Shown: positions 45,287-57,319, numbered from the stretch's first letter. The stretch is 64,000 nucleotides of DNA from Ganoderma boninense (GCA_002900995.3 CM035304.1:1347498-1411497), one strand, 5' to 3'. Numbers and translations: made by a program. The notes: generated from the sequence alone by a model not told the origin.

Positions 45287-46566
45287 TTGGCAAATTTTTA
45301 TGTTGTTCCTTTATGTCTTCTTTCACTGTGTGGCCGACGATCCTGAACGTTCCAAAGAGTGTAATATTCTAGGTGTGTGGTGCGCAGTCATTGCTCATCT
45401 TCATGAAGAGCATTGTACTCGTGCAGATACTATTTATCTTGGGTTTCGCGACAGCCACCTCAACCATGACCGTCACACCGCCTATTCCCCCACCCCCAGA
45501 GGGTCCTGGACCTACGACCACCGAACCAGCTCAAGGCGACTCACAGCCTGTAGTGCCTCGGGCCCCGAGCCCATCTCAGTCTGTTCTTCGTGAAAAACGT
45601 GATCTTGCGGGGAAACTCGCGCACGTTTTCGAGAATCGGGGGAAGTCTCACAGAGTGCAAACACAAGTACGTTGAATATATTTTATTGAGTGTCCATGAC
45701 TAAAAAATAGACTTATTGCAGGGCAACGCTCGACCTTTGGAACTCGCCGCAGAGTATGATGTAAGTGAACGAGCTCGTCGACCTGTTTTGCATCCTGAGC
45801 CACCCGTAGAACAGCATACGCGCTCGACGTCCTGGCAGACGTCTCGCCGCAGCGGTATGCTCTTATTTTCCCATTTTACGCGACAAGTCTGAAAGTTCCC
45901 CCCAGTCCCAACTGTCTGCTCACGTGGGGCAGATGCAACGTCCCGCGACTGCAGTATGTAGTGCCGTCACCCATACACGTTATGATCAAGCATTAACGTC
46001 TCCGTCAGGGAGCTCGAATGAGACATCCATCACCCGAAAACCGATCAGCATCGACCGTTCCCCAACCTTCACCAGTGTTGGCATTTTCCAGTCAATCTAC
46101 GGCCGACGCTAGTGGGTCCGTCCCGGCAACAGACCGATTGTCTGCTGAACACCTCATTCGAATCGTCAAGATAGTCCACAGGCGGGTTAAACCTGGCGAA
46201 GCTGAATTGGTGCGTCATAAGATTGTATGGCTCATTAGCATTCCCTGATAAGATTGCGTAGAGTGACGGCGAGGCATGGAATACGTGGGAAGGATTCAAT
46301 CAAGGGCAACGCCTAGAACTACTCCAGTGGTACTCAAGTATTCGCTCTGAGACGCCGCGGCCTTCAATTCCTCCACAGGAGACTACAGAGACGTCGTCCA
46401 CGAACCTTCCCGGCTCGCAGGAACACTTAGCAAATCCTAACCCTCACCAGATAGCCTCGCAGACAGCCGTACCCGCTCCCCTGACAGTGCAACAGAACGT
46501 GTATCCAGGAACCCATGTCGCTCAGCCTCCGATCCAGCGGCAGCCAGAGGTTCTGCATTCCCTCCC

Positions 46567-47026
46567 TGTCATGAACGGCACGCTCGGCGCCTACCCCAGC
46601 GTCTCTCTTTCCCTTTTTGGACTGTTTGCCTCCCGCGTTGTCCTTATTGTCCTCCGTTGTTTAGCAAACCCGTCCCTTGTTCTCGCAGTACAATAACTCC
46701 TGTTACCCATTGTTCCCGTCGTCATTGTACTACATACCATTGTTCTTCCACTGGTTCCCGTGTCCATAGTTACCTATTGTCCCCGGTTCCCATTGTCCGT
46801 TACATGTATATAAGGCCTGTACTTCGCTACCTGGAGACCTCAGTTTCGACCTCTTGTCTCCAGGTAAGCCTTGCTGTATTCTCGCTCGTTACTTACTCGC
46901 TCAATACATCTTGTCTCCAGCCTGACTGTCGAGCCCCGCTCCGCTCTCGCTGCACAAGTGCTCGTCGACGCCCTTGCTCGTCTCGTAAGCCTCCTCCCTG
47001 ATCTTACTCGACAGCCAGTCGTAACA
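46567..47026 (+). repeat. 5' LTR
   Basis: 460 bp, TGTCATGAACGG...CGTAACA. A TATATAA box is at 46807-46813. Downstream lies CAGGTAAGCC and later TTGTCTCCAGCC, a possible donor and acceptor within the transcribed R-U5 part. Confidence 0.95.
46807..46813 (+). promoter_or_regulatory. LTR TATA box
   Basis: TATATAAGG in the 5' LTR; the 3' LTR has the same at 51287-51293. Confidence 0.6.
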
Positions 47027-47783
47027 TTAGGTCGAAACTTCTACACGAGCACCGGCGTACTCCACCCACACTCTTTCCCTCTCGTACGGTACGCACTTAG
47101 ATCCTCTGTGTTGGCCTAGCGTAGTGCGCGCTCTAGTCACACCATCGGACGTGGTCTCGGCGCAACCTGAGGCTTGCCACTCTTAGTGGTACAGTACGTG
47201 GAAAGCTCCTAACACGAGACCCCGGTACTGACAGAAGTGGTCCGCCTCACGGCGTGGGAGGCTAGAGAAAGGCGGCGAAACAAAGCCAAGGCAGAACACC
47301 CTTGGGCCCGTGTCCCTTGGGCTAAGACACAGCAATAGGCTGAGGAGGCTGAGCAGACAGTGTTGGATCGTGCACCGGCCGTTTCATTCCTAGGATAAGG
47401 AAGCGAGATTCAACGTGGCTTGCCAAGCCTGGGGACACATATTTCACCCCACTGCAGTACAGGACGAGTACTGGGACGAAGATAAGCAAGCCTGGTACTA
47501 CTGCGAGGAGCAAACCGTGCCCCCACCGATCACACACATTCAACGATACTCTTGAAACTCGCGAAGGCATCGCCCCTAGACTCCTCACCACCAAAGAACA
47601 GGAAGTCCTAATCCGCGCGAAGATCGCAAACCCACCAGCACCTGCACCTCGAGATCCAAGCCGACCCCCAGCTCGCCAAGCCGCCCTCATCGCATCCAGG
47701 AACCCCTCATCCCGCCCAGCCTCAACACTCCACAACCCTCATCCTCTTCATCAGCTGCACCCAGTCGAGCGTCCACACCCGCC

Positions 47784-48620
47784 ATGACTACCCCTGCCCC
47801 TGCTCCACCGTTCGACACCTCCAAGCTCCTTTCCCAAATCGCCCCACGCGACTATGATGGAAAATCCCCCCAGGATGGCCTCCGCTTTGTGTCTGCAGCC
47901 CAGATCTACTTCAACACCCTCACAGCAGTGGCTGTCGGCACACCACCTGATGTGGTATGGATGACCATCCTCAGTAGGCTCACGGAAGGAGCAGCAGCCT
48001 GGGCTGGCCCCCACATCGTGACGCTCGCTGGTGGAACTAGTCCTTGGGCAAACTACGCCGCGTTCAGCACAGCCTTCAAGGACCACTTCTGCGCAGCTGA
48101 CGACAAGGAGGCTGCCATCGCTGAACTGGTCAAGCTTTGCAAGGCATACCGCAAGGTCGGCACCGTCCAGGAGTATACCGCGCAGTTTAACGCAGCCGCG
48201 GCTCGAACCGGCTTTGGCGACGAGGACAAACGCGAACACTACCGCTCGGGCCTGCCTCCCAGGCTCCGGGACGTCCTCGCCACCAGTGCCCACGACATCT
48301 CGGACCTCACCAAAATCCAGAAGGTGGCGCTGTCGCTCGACCAGGCCCTCGTCACCAGAGAGGAAGAACGGCCGAAGTCGTTTGGATGGAAGAAGAAGGG
48401 GGAGAAGGCGGCTGCTACTGGGAAGAAGCCGTTCCCAGGAAACTGCTACATCTGTGGCCAGCCCGGACATCGTAAGTATGACTGCCCGCGGTTGAAGAGT
48501 CAGCAAGCCGCTTCCTCGTCCACTGCAACTACGGAAGTAGCGGCTCTTCAGGCCCAGGTCAAGGCAATGGAGGAGAAGATCGCGGCCCTTACGACCGCTG
48601 AGAAGAAGGAGGGTTTCTGA
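47784..48620 (+). CDS. gag: Gag of the Ty3 element
   Basis: 278 residues. After a Pro/Ala N-terminus comes a capsid-like region (AAAWAGPHIVTLAGG, AFKDHFCAADDKEAAIAELV, GTVQEYTAQFNAAAARTGF). Near the end is one CCHC zinc knuckle, CYICGQPGHRKYDC, then a helical tail. It packages element RNA. The pol frame overlaps its end in the -1 frame and is open through the gag stop, so a -1 frameshift could join them. Confidence 0.92.
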   Translation: MTTPAPAPPFDTSKLLSQIAPRDYDGKSPQDGLRFVSAAQIYFNTLTAVAVGTPPDVVWMTILSRLTEGAAAWAGPHIVTLAGGTSPWANYAAFSTAFKDHFCAADDKEAAIAELVKLCKAYRKVGTVQEYTAQFNAAAARTGFGDEDKREHYRSGLPPRLRDVLATSAHDISDLTKIQKVALSLDQALVTREEERPKSFGWKKKGEKAAATGKKPFPGNCYICGQPGHRKYDCPRLKSQQAASSSTATTEVAALQAQVKAMEEKIAALTTAEKKEGF

Positions 48621-48778
48621 TTAGAGCCGCACTGGACGCTGCGCGTGCCGGCTCTTGTAGTAATAGTCGATTTTCTGTACTGAGTTCCGCGTTTGTATAT
48701 GAGGTAAATCACAGTGGCCAACACTTTCATATACCGGTACGGTTAATCGGCAAGCAGCGACACAAGGACATAGTAGCC

Positions 48779-50515
48779 ATGGTAGATAGCGGAGCTACTA
48801 CTAAGTTTTTACATAGACGGTTCGTAGAGAAGAACCAGGTTACGACGAGGAAGTTGGCAAGGCCAATTCCTCTGTACAACATAGATGGTACCGAGAACCG
48901 TGATGGAACGATCACGGAGGTCGCCGTGTTGGATATGGCGATTGGAGACCACCAGGAGAAGGTGGTGTTTGTGGTGACAGACATAGGAGAAGAGGATGTG
49001 ATCATTGGCCTGGACTGGCTGCGCGAGCACAACCCTGAAGTAGATTGGGAACGTGGCTCGCTGTGCCTATCGAGATGTCCAGAGGCATGTCCGGCTCATC
49101 GGAAGGCATCCAAACCTGTTGAGACCAAAGCGCGTGATACGGAGGTACGGCTTACGGCGCGCAATGGTTCTCGGCGGGTGTGGAAGGCAAAGATGATGGG
49201 AAGGATATGCACGGCCGTAATGGTCGAGGAGGAGGAGGAAGATAGGCCTCCACCACCAGGTTTTCTGCCGGAATGGGATGGCACTGAGGAGTCTCTTCTC
49301 AATGCACTGGAAGATGGACGACGACTTCGAGGTACCCCTAAAATCTTCGTGTCAGCGAGCTACACGTACTCTCAACAGCTCGCTGAACAAGAGTACCAGA
49401 AGAAGGAAGTCCGTCCTGTCGAAGAGATTGTACCTCCCCAGTACCACGAGTATCTGCGTGTGTTCTCGAAAGAGGCGTCCGAACGTCTACCTGAGCACGG
49501 ACCCTATGACCACGCTATAGAACTCGTACCAGATGCTAGGATGTTCCATTCCAAGGTGTACCCCCTGTCTCCCAGCGAGCAGGTCGAGCTTGACAAGTTT
49601 CTTAGTGAGAACTTGGCCAAAGGATACATTCAAGAGTCGAAGTCACCGATGTCGTCACCGTTCTTCTTCGTTAAAAAGAAGGACGGCAGCCTACGTCCTG
49701 TACAGGACTACCGACGATTGAACGACATCACCATTAAGAACCGATACCCGCTGCCGCTGGTGTCGGACTTGATGGATCGACTCAAGAGGGCCAAGTACTT
49801 TACAAAGCTTGACATCCGTTGGGGGTACAACAATGTGCGGATTAAGACTGGTGATGAATGGAAGGCTGCCTTTGTTACCAATCGCGGACTGTTCGAACCG
49901 AACGTGATGTACTTCGGACTGGCTAACTCGCCCAGTACATTCTCTGCGCTCATGAACGACATCTTCAAGGACCTCATCATACTCGGCAAAATCACTATCT
50001 ACCTCGACGACATCCTCATATTCACCAACGACATCGAGGAACACCGCACATTGGTGCGTGAGGTCCTGAAGCATCTGGCGGAGCACGACCTGTTCTGCAA
50101 GCCAGAGAAGTGCGAATTCGAACAGCCGAAGGTTGAGTACCTAGGTGTGCTCGTCTCGGAGAACTGTGTGGAGATGGACCCAGTGAAGGTCAGGGGTATC
50201 GCAGAATGGCCTGTCCCTCAGAACGCCTCAGATGTACGGAAGTTCCGCGGTTTCGCGAATTTCTACAGGCGGTTCATTAAGGACTTCAGCGCAGTATGCA
50301 AACCCCTTGACCGTCTCACGGGTAGCACTCCCTGGCAATGGGGTGCCGAAGAGCAATCAGCATTCGACGAGCTCAAACGTCGTTTCACTGAAAGCCCTGT
50401 CCTGAGCATGTATGACCCAGACCGCAAAACCCGCATTGAAGTCGATGCATCCGGGTATGCTACTGGTGCGGTTCTGTCTCAGGAGGGGGAGGACGGCAAA
50501 TGGCACCCTGTGGAT
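48779..50515 (+). CDS. pol: Pol fragment: protease, reverse transcriptase, start of RNase H
   Basis: The open frame extends upstream of the ATG at 48779 into the gag end. Visible parts are an aspartic protease [11 protein letters not shown] and [16 protein letters not shown]. The RT core has [54 protein letters not shown] and the active-site YLDDILIF, then [16 protein letters not shown]. The RNase H start is [16 protein letters not shown]. The frame is coherent to GKWHPV and then meets a deletion junction near 50505-50515, after which the integrase tail lies in another frame. Confidence 0.93.
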
Positions 50516-51020
50516 GAAGGAGTACTACGATCGCTATGTCTCCGCTGCTCCAGAGTTCAAGGAGGGTCAGAAGGTGTGGCTTGACACGAGGAACTTCCGT
50601 GTCCCAGGAGTCTCTCGGAAGCTGGTGGATCGGTACGCTGGCCCGTACCCTGTCAAGCGCAAGGTGGGCAACTTGGCTTACGAGCTCAAGCTCCCCAAAG
50701 ACATGGGGCTCCACCCGGTGTTCCATGTGACACTCCTACACCCGCACAAAGAAAGCCAACTTCCCGGTCGACATCCCCCTGAACCCACAGCTCTCGAAGT
50801 GGAAGGAGAGGAGGAGTATGAAGTGGAGGAAGTGTTGGACTCGCGTCGGTATGGGCGGTGGAAGAAACTGCAGTATCTTGTTCACTGGAAGGGCTGGGGC
50901 CCTGAACACGATAGCTGGGAAGACGTGTTGGATCTAGCAAATACGCCAAAAGTGCTGCAAAAGTTTCATTCGACACATCCCGACGCTCCTGGCCCTCTCA
51001 ACAAGAAGACTCGATCGTGA
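50516..51020 (+). CDS. Integrase C-terminal part and chromodomain
   Basis: This begins [20 protein letters not shown] and continues with [27 protein letters not shown] and [14 protein letters not shown], the GPY/F-type C-terminal domain of integrase. Then comes a chromodomain, [35 protein letters not shown]. The zinc-binding and DDE catalytic parts of integrase are absent. Chromodomains direct integration to modified histones. Confidence 0.92.
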
Positions 51021-51032
51021 GGACACGATCCT

Positions 51033-51046
51033 TAGGAGGGGGGTAT
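51033..51046 (+). other. Polypurine tract
   Basis: TAGGAGGGGGGTAT directly precedes the 3' LTR, the usual plus-strand primer site. Confidence 0.75.
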
Positions 51047-51506
51047 TGTCATGAACGGCACGCTCGGCGCCTACCCCGGCGTCTCTCTTTCCCTTTTTGG
51101 ACTGTTTGCCTCCCGCGTCGTCCTTATTGTCCTCCGTTGTTTAGCAAACCCGTCCCTTGTTCTCGCAGTACAATAACTCCTGTTACCCATTGTTCCCGTC
51201 GTCATTGTACTACATACCATTGTTCTTCCACTGGTTCCCGTGTCCATAGTTACCTATTGTCCCCGGTTCCCATTGTCCGTTACATGTATATAAGGCCTGT
51301 ACTTCGCTACCTGGAGACCTCAGTTTCGACCTCTTGTCTCCAGGTAAGCCTTGCTGTATTCTCGCTCGTTACTTACTCGCTCAATACATCTTGTCTCCAG
51401 CCTGACTGTCGAGCCCCGCTCCGCTCTCGCTGCACAAGTGCTCGTCGACGCCCTTGCTCGTCTCGTAAGCCTCCTCCCCGATCTTACTCGACAGCCAGTC
51501 GTAACA
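51047..51506 (+). repeat. 3' LTR
   Basis: 460 bp, about 99% identical to the 5' LTR; the differences I see are A/G, T/C and T/C. It is followed by the target duplication CTCCC. Confidence 0.95.
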
Positions 51507-53525
51507 CTCCCAGCTTCACACACAATTCCCCACCCTCCGCCGGCAGCGCAACAGATGCATGCCCCACTAGCGGTCTCTTCCGGGGAAGGTTTCCGTCCGC
51601 AGCCTGCGAACGGGCATAACGACGGTCGTCGGCCTATGTCGCAGCAGCCAGAAATCATCCATGCGTCTACACGTCCATCGGTAGCCCCTCCTCCTGTGTC
51701 CGCCGCCCCCCGGAACGCGGTCCCCCAGACGTTTGCTTTCGGCGACGGTTTTGCTACTGAGACCACCTCCGGTGGTCCTGCTCAGTATTTGTTTTCGCCC
51801 AACCGGCAGGTCAGGTCGCTCCCATTGTATCGAGACAGAGTACCTCAAGCCACAGAGGCTCGAGCAGCTACTGGCGGGTACGGGGCGGTCCATGGCGGTG
51901 GGGAGCAGTATATGGGTCAGCCAATGGATAGTAGCTATTTATCTGGAGCACCACGACCACCCCAACCACCTCCGGCAGTGCACCCAACCTTCACGCGTCC
52001 GGGCGAGCCCAGTGGGTGGACTCAGCCTGCCCACGGCATCAATCCTGACTACACGCATCCCCAGCTTCCACCCCAGCACCTGCATCATGTATCGGCTGCA
52101 CCACCCTCATATCCTCCAGTGCCACAGGCGTATCAGAATATGACGCCTCGGCCTTCCAATGGCGGGCAGTACTGGGGGCAACAATCTCTCGATGGTCGCA
52201 TTCTAGCCCCCGTTAGCGGAGCACAACACGACATAGGGCATCCGCGCGCTGTACCCCCTGTTTCGATGTACTCTTCGGTGCGTCCCTACCGAAGCTTTGG
52301 AAATGTACCCAGCTGACATGAACCAGGATGGCGGCTACTACAACTCGGTCGCCAACGGTGACGCCATGCATTCTACCCAGCCCTCCCAAAATGCCGCGAG
52401 TCTTCCGATGGGGGGAGTCACATTCCCGACGATGAACATCCATCAACCCATTCCTTCGCATCCGAGGCATTCATCTCCGTCTGGGCTCTTCGGACAGTCG
52501 AAAACCTCAGGGTTCTTGTCCAGAGAGGCTAACGGAAGTTTCAGTACGATCGATGACGTTCCAAGCGCAGATGACGAAGCGATGGAAGACGTCGAGGAGA
52601 CTGATTTTTATTCAATATTGGGAGCTGCTGCTGTAAGCGTTCTCCGCTTAAATGAACGCACTCTCACCTGAATTTCCACAGGGATCGAGTTCGCAAGCAA
52701 GCACGACTCAGGGGAGAAACAAGGGCAAGGTCAGAGCCACTCTTATTGCTGTGGCGTCTCTCAACTAAGTCCTTATTCGCAGGGTCGAGCTGATCACCCA
52801 CTACGTCCTGAAATTCGGCTGAACGAACACGTGAGAGATTTCTTCCATACCTTCATATATCAAGACCTGACATCAGCTCAAGCCCCAACGTCACGCCGAA
52901 GAAGTACCCTCCGGGGGCATGAATGCCGACACCACGCTGGTTGTCGTCGACCATCTGCAGAAGGTCGCTGACGCCATGCGCGATCAAACCCAAGTCCAGT
53001 ACGTGCTATACTTTCGGTTTCATCGCCTTATAGCTCCGTCTCACTGCACTTTGTTCCTTTATTCGTGCAGAAGAGAATTCATGGATGAAATGAGGGAATT
53101 CAGAGACCAGCTCGACCCTCGGCAGGGCGATGACACGCTCGGGGCTGGGCCCAGAGTGCCGCAGAAACGCCAGCGGGTCCAATCTCAGTCTGTACAACAG
53201 CGCGTAACGAACAATCCTTCACTCCGTTCGCGCAAACGTCAGAAGCGCATCGAAAAGAAAGTACATCGCTTGCGCGGCCACCGGAAGTACTCCGGAGTGG
53301 ACGCGGACGACGAGGGCGGCGAGGAGGACGAAGAGCAAGATCTAGCAGCTGCTGTTGTGGTATTGATACATCATTTTACGGTTATCTCCCAGGAGCGTTT
53401 TACATCATATTACGGTTAAATGCATGATGTATCATAAGCCCCCCGGGGCTTATGCCGGGTTCTGCCCAATTAGGCAAGGCCTCCTCCGGGGCCTCCAGGG
53501 AGAGCCCCCATGCTTATCTAAGCCC

Positions 53526-53700
53526 TCCCGGGCCTGCTGTGGCTGTACCCTTTTGCTACTCCCATCAATCCTTGCCTCCCGGGCCTGCTGTGGCTGTACC
53601 CTGTTGTTCCTGCCATCAATTCTGGCCCCCCGGGCCTGCTGTGGCTGTGTCCCCTTGCTTCTCCCATCAATCCTGCCTTCCGGGATGCCTCCTCCCATCA
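53526..53700 (+). repeat. Threefold 57-bp repeat in the left arm
   Basis: CCCGGGCCTGCTGTGGCTGT followed by CCC..TTG..CTCCCATCAAT occurs three times with small changes. The mirror copy is at about 55737-55912. Confidence 0.85.
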
Positions 53701-53897
53701 AATATCAACCTCCCGGCTTCCCTGGCCCAATTAGGCAAGTGCCCAGTGCCTGGGAGGTGGGGGACCTTGTTCCCCTTGCTGTTAGGCCATTCCTGGGCCG
53801 TTTCCCTTCATTGTAGGTGCGTTCTGTTCGCATTTTAAAGGCGAACAAAATGTATATACTTAGTTACTACATAATGGCCCCTACCCAGACCCATAGT

Positions 53898-54030
53898 GCC
53901 CCCTTAGGATCGACCTAGGGGGCACTGTTTGGTGAATATCTCTTCCGTTTCTTGGCCGTTTTGGGCGCATGAGGGCTCATTGGATTCGCATTTTTAATAC
54001 GCACATAACGAGCCCTCATGCGTCCAAATC
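53898..54030. repeat. Nested small hairpins inside the arm
   Basis: GTGCCCCCTTAGGATCGACC with its inverse forms a 30-bp near-perfect palindrome. Just after it, GCATGAGGGCTCATTGGATT pairs with a later AACGAGCCCTCATGC. Both recur mirrored near 55410-55540. Confidence 0.75.
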
Positions 54031-55736
54031 CGTCCAGCGGTCGTCCCGGAGCAGATACCTTCTCCTCCTGGGGAGCAATTATCTGTATCTCAGCAACCCC
54101 TGGACCGTTTGCCTTGCTGTTTGCACTCACCTGTACGTATGTTGTACTGCATTTCATGCAATGTATTCACTTGTACATTGACAGTCAGCCCATCATGCAG
54201 GATGTCCATCAGTATGCAGCCTCTCCTACTTCGACGGCCCATATCTCCACAACGCATGGACCGTTTTTTGTGCCCGTGGTACGCCTGGAAAGCCCTTACT
54301 CATAGCTTTCTAACGAGCCTCTGAACGTCCTGAACGGACCACTGGTCGTCCCGGGAGGCCAACCCTCTCCTCCTGCCCCCACCTTATACTCATCCAGCTA
54401 TATCTCAGGCAGTTCCCACCGTTTCCCCTCATCTCTTTTGCATCGTAGATGCGTATGTACCTGCTACCTGAATCCATGATCATATTTGTTATCAGGCCAG
54501 TGGATCTATTTGGGCTCCCTTATCAGTATCCTCACAGTATACACCCTATGCCCTCCTTGGCCCACCATGGATAGCACATGTAATAGGTTGACTAAATAGA
54601 GCTAAATGAGGGCTATCCAACGCAACAAGAATCATGCAAAACGGTCAAGTATTGGCCTAGTTATGATGTTTTCAACTCCAGTAGACCCACTGTATAACAG
54701 TAAGACACTCCGGGCAAGTGTCTTAACCCGGAAGGCAGGGTCTTAAACCAGCTAACAGGAACTGTTCAAGCTATAAGTTGGCTTCCTCTCAACCGTTTTG
54801 CATGATTCTTGTTGCGTTGGATAGCCCTCATTTAGCTCTATTTAGTCAACCTATTACATGTGCTATCCATGGTGGGCCAAGGAGGGCATAGGGTGTATAC
54901 TGTGAGGATACTGATAAGGGAGCCCAAATAGATCCACTGGCCTGATAACAAATATGATCATGGATTCAGGTAGCAGGTACATACGCATCTACGATGCAAA
55001 AGAGATGAGGGGAAACGGTGGGAAACTGCCTGAGATATAGCTGGATGAGTATAAGGTGGGGGCAGGAGGAGAGGGTTGGCCTCCCGGGACGACCAGTGGT
55101 CCGTTCAGGACGTTCAGAGGCTCGTTAGAAAGCTATGAGTAAGGGCTTTCCAGGCGTACCACGGGCACAAAAAACGGTCCATGCGTTGTGGAGATATGGG
55201 CCGTCGAAGTAGGAGAGGCTGCATACTGATGGACATCCTGCATGATGGGCTGACTGTCAATGTACAAGTGAATACATTGCATGAAATGCAGTACAACATA
55301 CGTACAGGTGAGTGCAAACAGCAAGGCAAACGGTCCAGGGGTTGCTGAGATACAGATAATTGCTCCCCAGGAGGAGAAGGTATCTGCTCCGGGACGACCG
55401 CTGGACGGATTTGGACGCATGAGGGCTCGTTATGTGCGTATTAAAAATGCGAATCCAATGAGCCCTCATGCGCCCAAAACGGCCAAGAAACGGAAGAGAT
55501 ATTCACCAAACAGTGCCCCCTAGGTCGATCCTAAGGGGGCACTATGGGTCTGGGTAGGGGCCATTATGTAGTAACTAAGTATATACATTTTGTTCGCCTT
55601 TAAAATGCGAACAGAACGCACCTACAATGAAGGGAAACGGCCCAGGAATGGCCTAACAGCAAGGGGAACAAGGTCCCCCACCTCCCAGGCACTGGGCACT
55701 TGCCTAATTGGGCCAGGGAAGCCGGGAGGTTGATAT

Positions 55737-55912
55737 TTGATGGGAGGAGGCATCCCGGAAGGCAGGATTGATGGGAGAAGCAAGGGGACACAGCCACAGC
55801 AGGCCCGGGGGGCCAGAATTGATGGCAGGAACAACAGGGTACAGCCACAGCAGGCCCGGGAGGCAAGGATTGATGGGAGTAGCAAAAGGGTACAGCCACA
55901 GCAGGCCCGGGA
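55737..55912 (-). repeat. Mirror copy of the threefold 57-bp repeat
   Basis: This is the inverted counterpart, in the right arm, of the repeat at 53526-53700. Confidence 0.85.
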
Positions 55913-57319
55913 GGGCTTAGATAAGCATGGGGGCTCTCCCTGGAGGCCCCGGAGGAGGCCTTGCCTAATTGGGTAGAATCCGGCATAAGCCCCAGGGGCT
56001 TATGATACATCATGCATTTAACCGTAATATGATGTAAAACGCTCCTGGGAGATAACCGTAAAATAATGTATCAATACCACAACATATGGTGGATCTAGAG
56101 CTCAAAGAAGATGAGGATCTTACGCGATTGAAGGTGAGAATCTTGTCGGCGAAAAGCTTCTTGCGTCTAGCCTAACTCTGACTCTTTGTAGGCACGAGTC
56201 AGACATGAATTGGCCAGTTATCTGGAGATATACGACTGGAAGGCTGTCTCGTACCAATATCCTCCGCTTACGGAAACCAAGATTAACGACTATCAATCAC
56301 GAGAGGAGTACATCGTCCCGACCCTTACGAATATCCGGGTCGACTTTCACAACCCTTGGAAGAGGTTCCCGTTCAACAAGGAGGCCCGCGATGTCATCAT
56401 CACCAAATACCTCAACCGCGTTGAAGGAGGGGCTTACTTCAAGCATCCCACACCGCCGTCGATGCTCACTCGGGAAGTTATCGGGAATGTACTGGATAGG
56501 CATATGAAGTACGCTCGGGATCTGTGGCGTAAATCCCTCAGTCCTTTGCCACCTGAGAAAGTTGCTGAGTTGCAGCGGCGAGGGTGTCGAAACTCGCGCC
56601 GCAGGACTGTAAGTCGCCATCAGTTATCTTGTCGACCAGCCGGTTCACATTTAGCATCCACAGCTTCGCGAATCCCGGGAGGTCGTAGTCATTAGACGGG
56701 GCTACCACAAGCACTGCCTCCTGGTGAAAATTCTTCAACCGTGCCACATGAGTGGTGACGAAACGGACTACGAGCCTCAGGAGACCGAGGCTGCACCGCT
56801 CAGGAAGGTACATCCACCTCGGTTTCGGATCAAGGTTTCACGGTGGCAAAGTCTTGAGCTCAGGAACTTTCTCTGGACCCTCGACGCATATTACCGCAAA
56901 GATTGGGGCGACACCACCCTCAGAGGGGCGATGGGAGGCAATTCACCTCGGACGCGAGTGCTCGATGACTCGGACGACAGCTATGAGGACGGCGTTGCAC
57001 CCATCGGCCTATGGCGGAACTGTTACGATGAGGAGTGGCTCGCTGGCCAGCTTCCTCACATCGTCCGAGACCTGGAGATTGTAGATGAAGATTACGACTT
57101 TACGTTCCCCGCTCCTCCTGCCCCAGCCGCTACGACTAGTGGATAGCCTAAGTGACGGCACACTAGTTCTCCTACCCCACGAGTTATCCGTACCTTCTTC
57201 ACTCTCGCACTACCAATCTCCCTCCGGTTCAATCATGCTCGCAACTTCACTCGTTGTTTACTCTGCACCATTCCCTCCGATCTTTTCCACTTCACGTCTC
57301 AATCTCTGCACTCCTGCTT

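Larger units (their letters stand above)
46567..51506 (+). mobile_element. Ty3/gypsy chromovirus, internally deleted, with intact LTRs and TSD
   Basis: 4,940 bp with 460-bp LTRs at both ends and a perfect 5-bp target duplication CTCCC (46562-46566 and 51507-51511). The order is gag, protease, reverse transcriptase, a fragment of RNase H, then directly the C-terminal part of integrase and a chromodomain. Most of RNase H and the integrase core are missing, so the copy is non-autonomous. The two LTRs differ at only about three positions, so insertion was recent. Confidence 0.95.
53353..56084. mobile_element. 2.73-kb palindromic (foldback) element in a host exon
   Basis: The left arm 53353-54645 is the inverted copy of 54792-56084 (about 1,293 bp each). 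They differ at about half a dozen positions, including one-base indels. The central 146 bp (54646-54791) is unique. The outer ends read TGTTGTGGTATTGATACAT. All open frames come in mirrored pairs and none has a known domain, so no transposase is carried. A clear target duplication was not found, as the host bases next to the ends do not match. It could be a foldback transposon with very long terminal repeats or an inverted duplication. Confidence 0.85.
45420..57146 (+). pseudogene. Large host gene split by two mobile elements
   Basis: The first exon starts with MKSIVLVQIL or, more likely, MTVTPPIPPPPEG (45466) and ends at 45666; exon 2 is 45722-45760. Later pieces run to 46566, with HLIRIVKIVHRRVKPGEAEL and a Gln/Pro-rich part. 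The same frame resumes after the LTR element at 51507 (ASHTIPHPPPAAQQ). Exons then continue to DEEQDLAAAV at about 53350 and resume after the palindrome with VDLELKEDEDLTRLK, ASYLEIYDWKAVSYQYPPLT and LWRKSLSPLPPEKVAELQRR. The end is MSGDETDYEPQ, RFRIKVSRWQSLELRNFLWT and TTSG at 57146. The tail resembles a widespread agaricomycete family of unknown function often found near transposons. Both insertions are in exons, so the product should be truncated. Confidence 0.65.

Noticed and set aside
53424..55976. Genes inside the palindrome arms
   Set aside because: Each frame has an exact mirror on the other strand, is proline/glycine-rich from the minisatellite and shows no domain.
53300..56100. CRISPR-like or bacterial inverted-repeat structure
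   Set aside because: There is no regular repeat-spacer pattern, and the context is a spliced eukaryotic gene.
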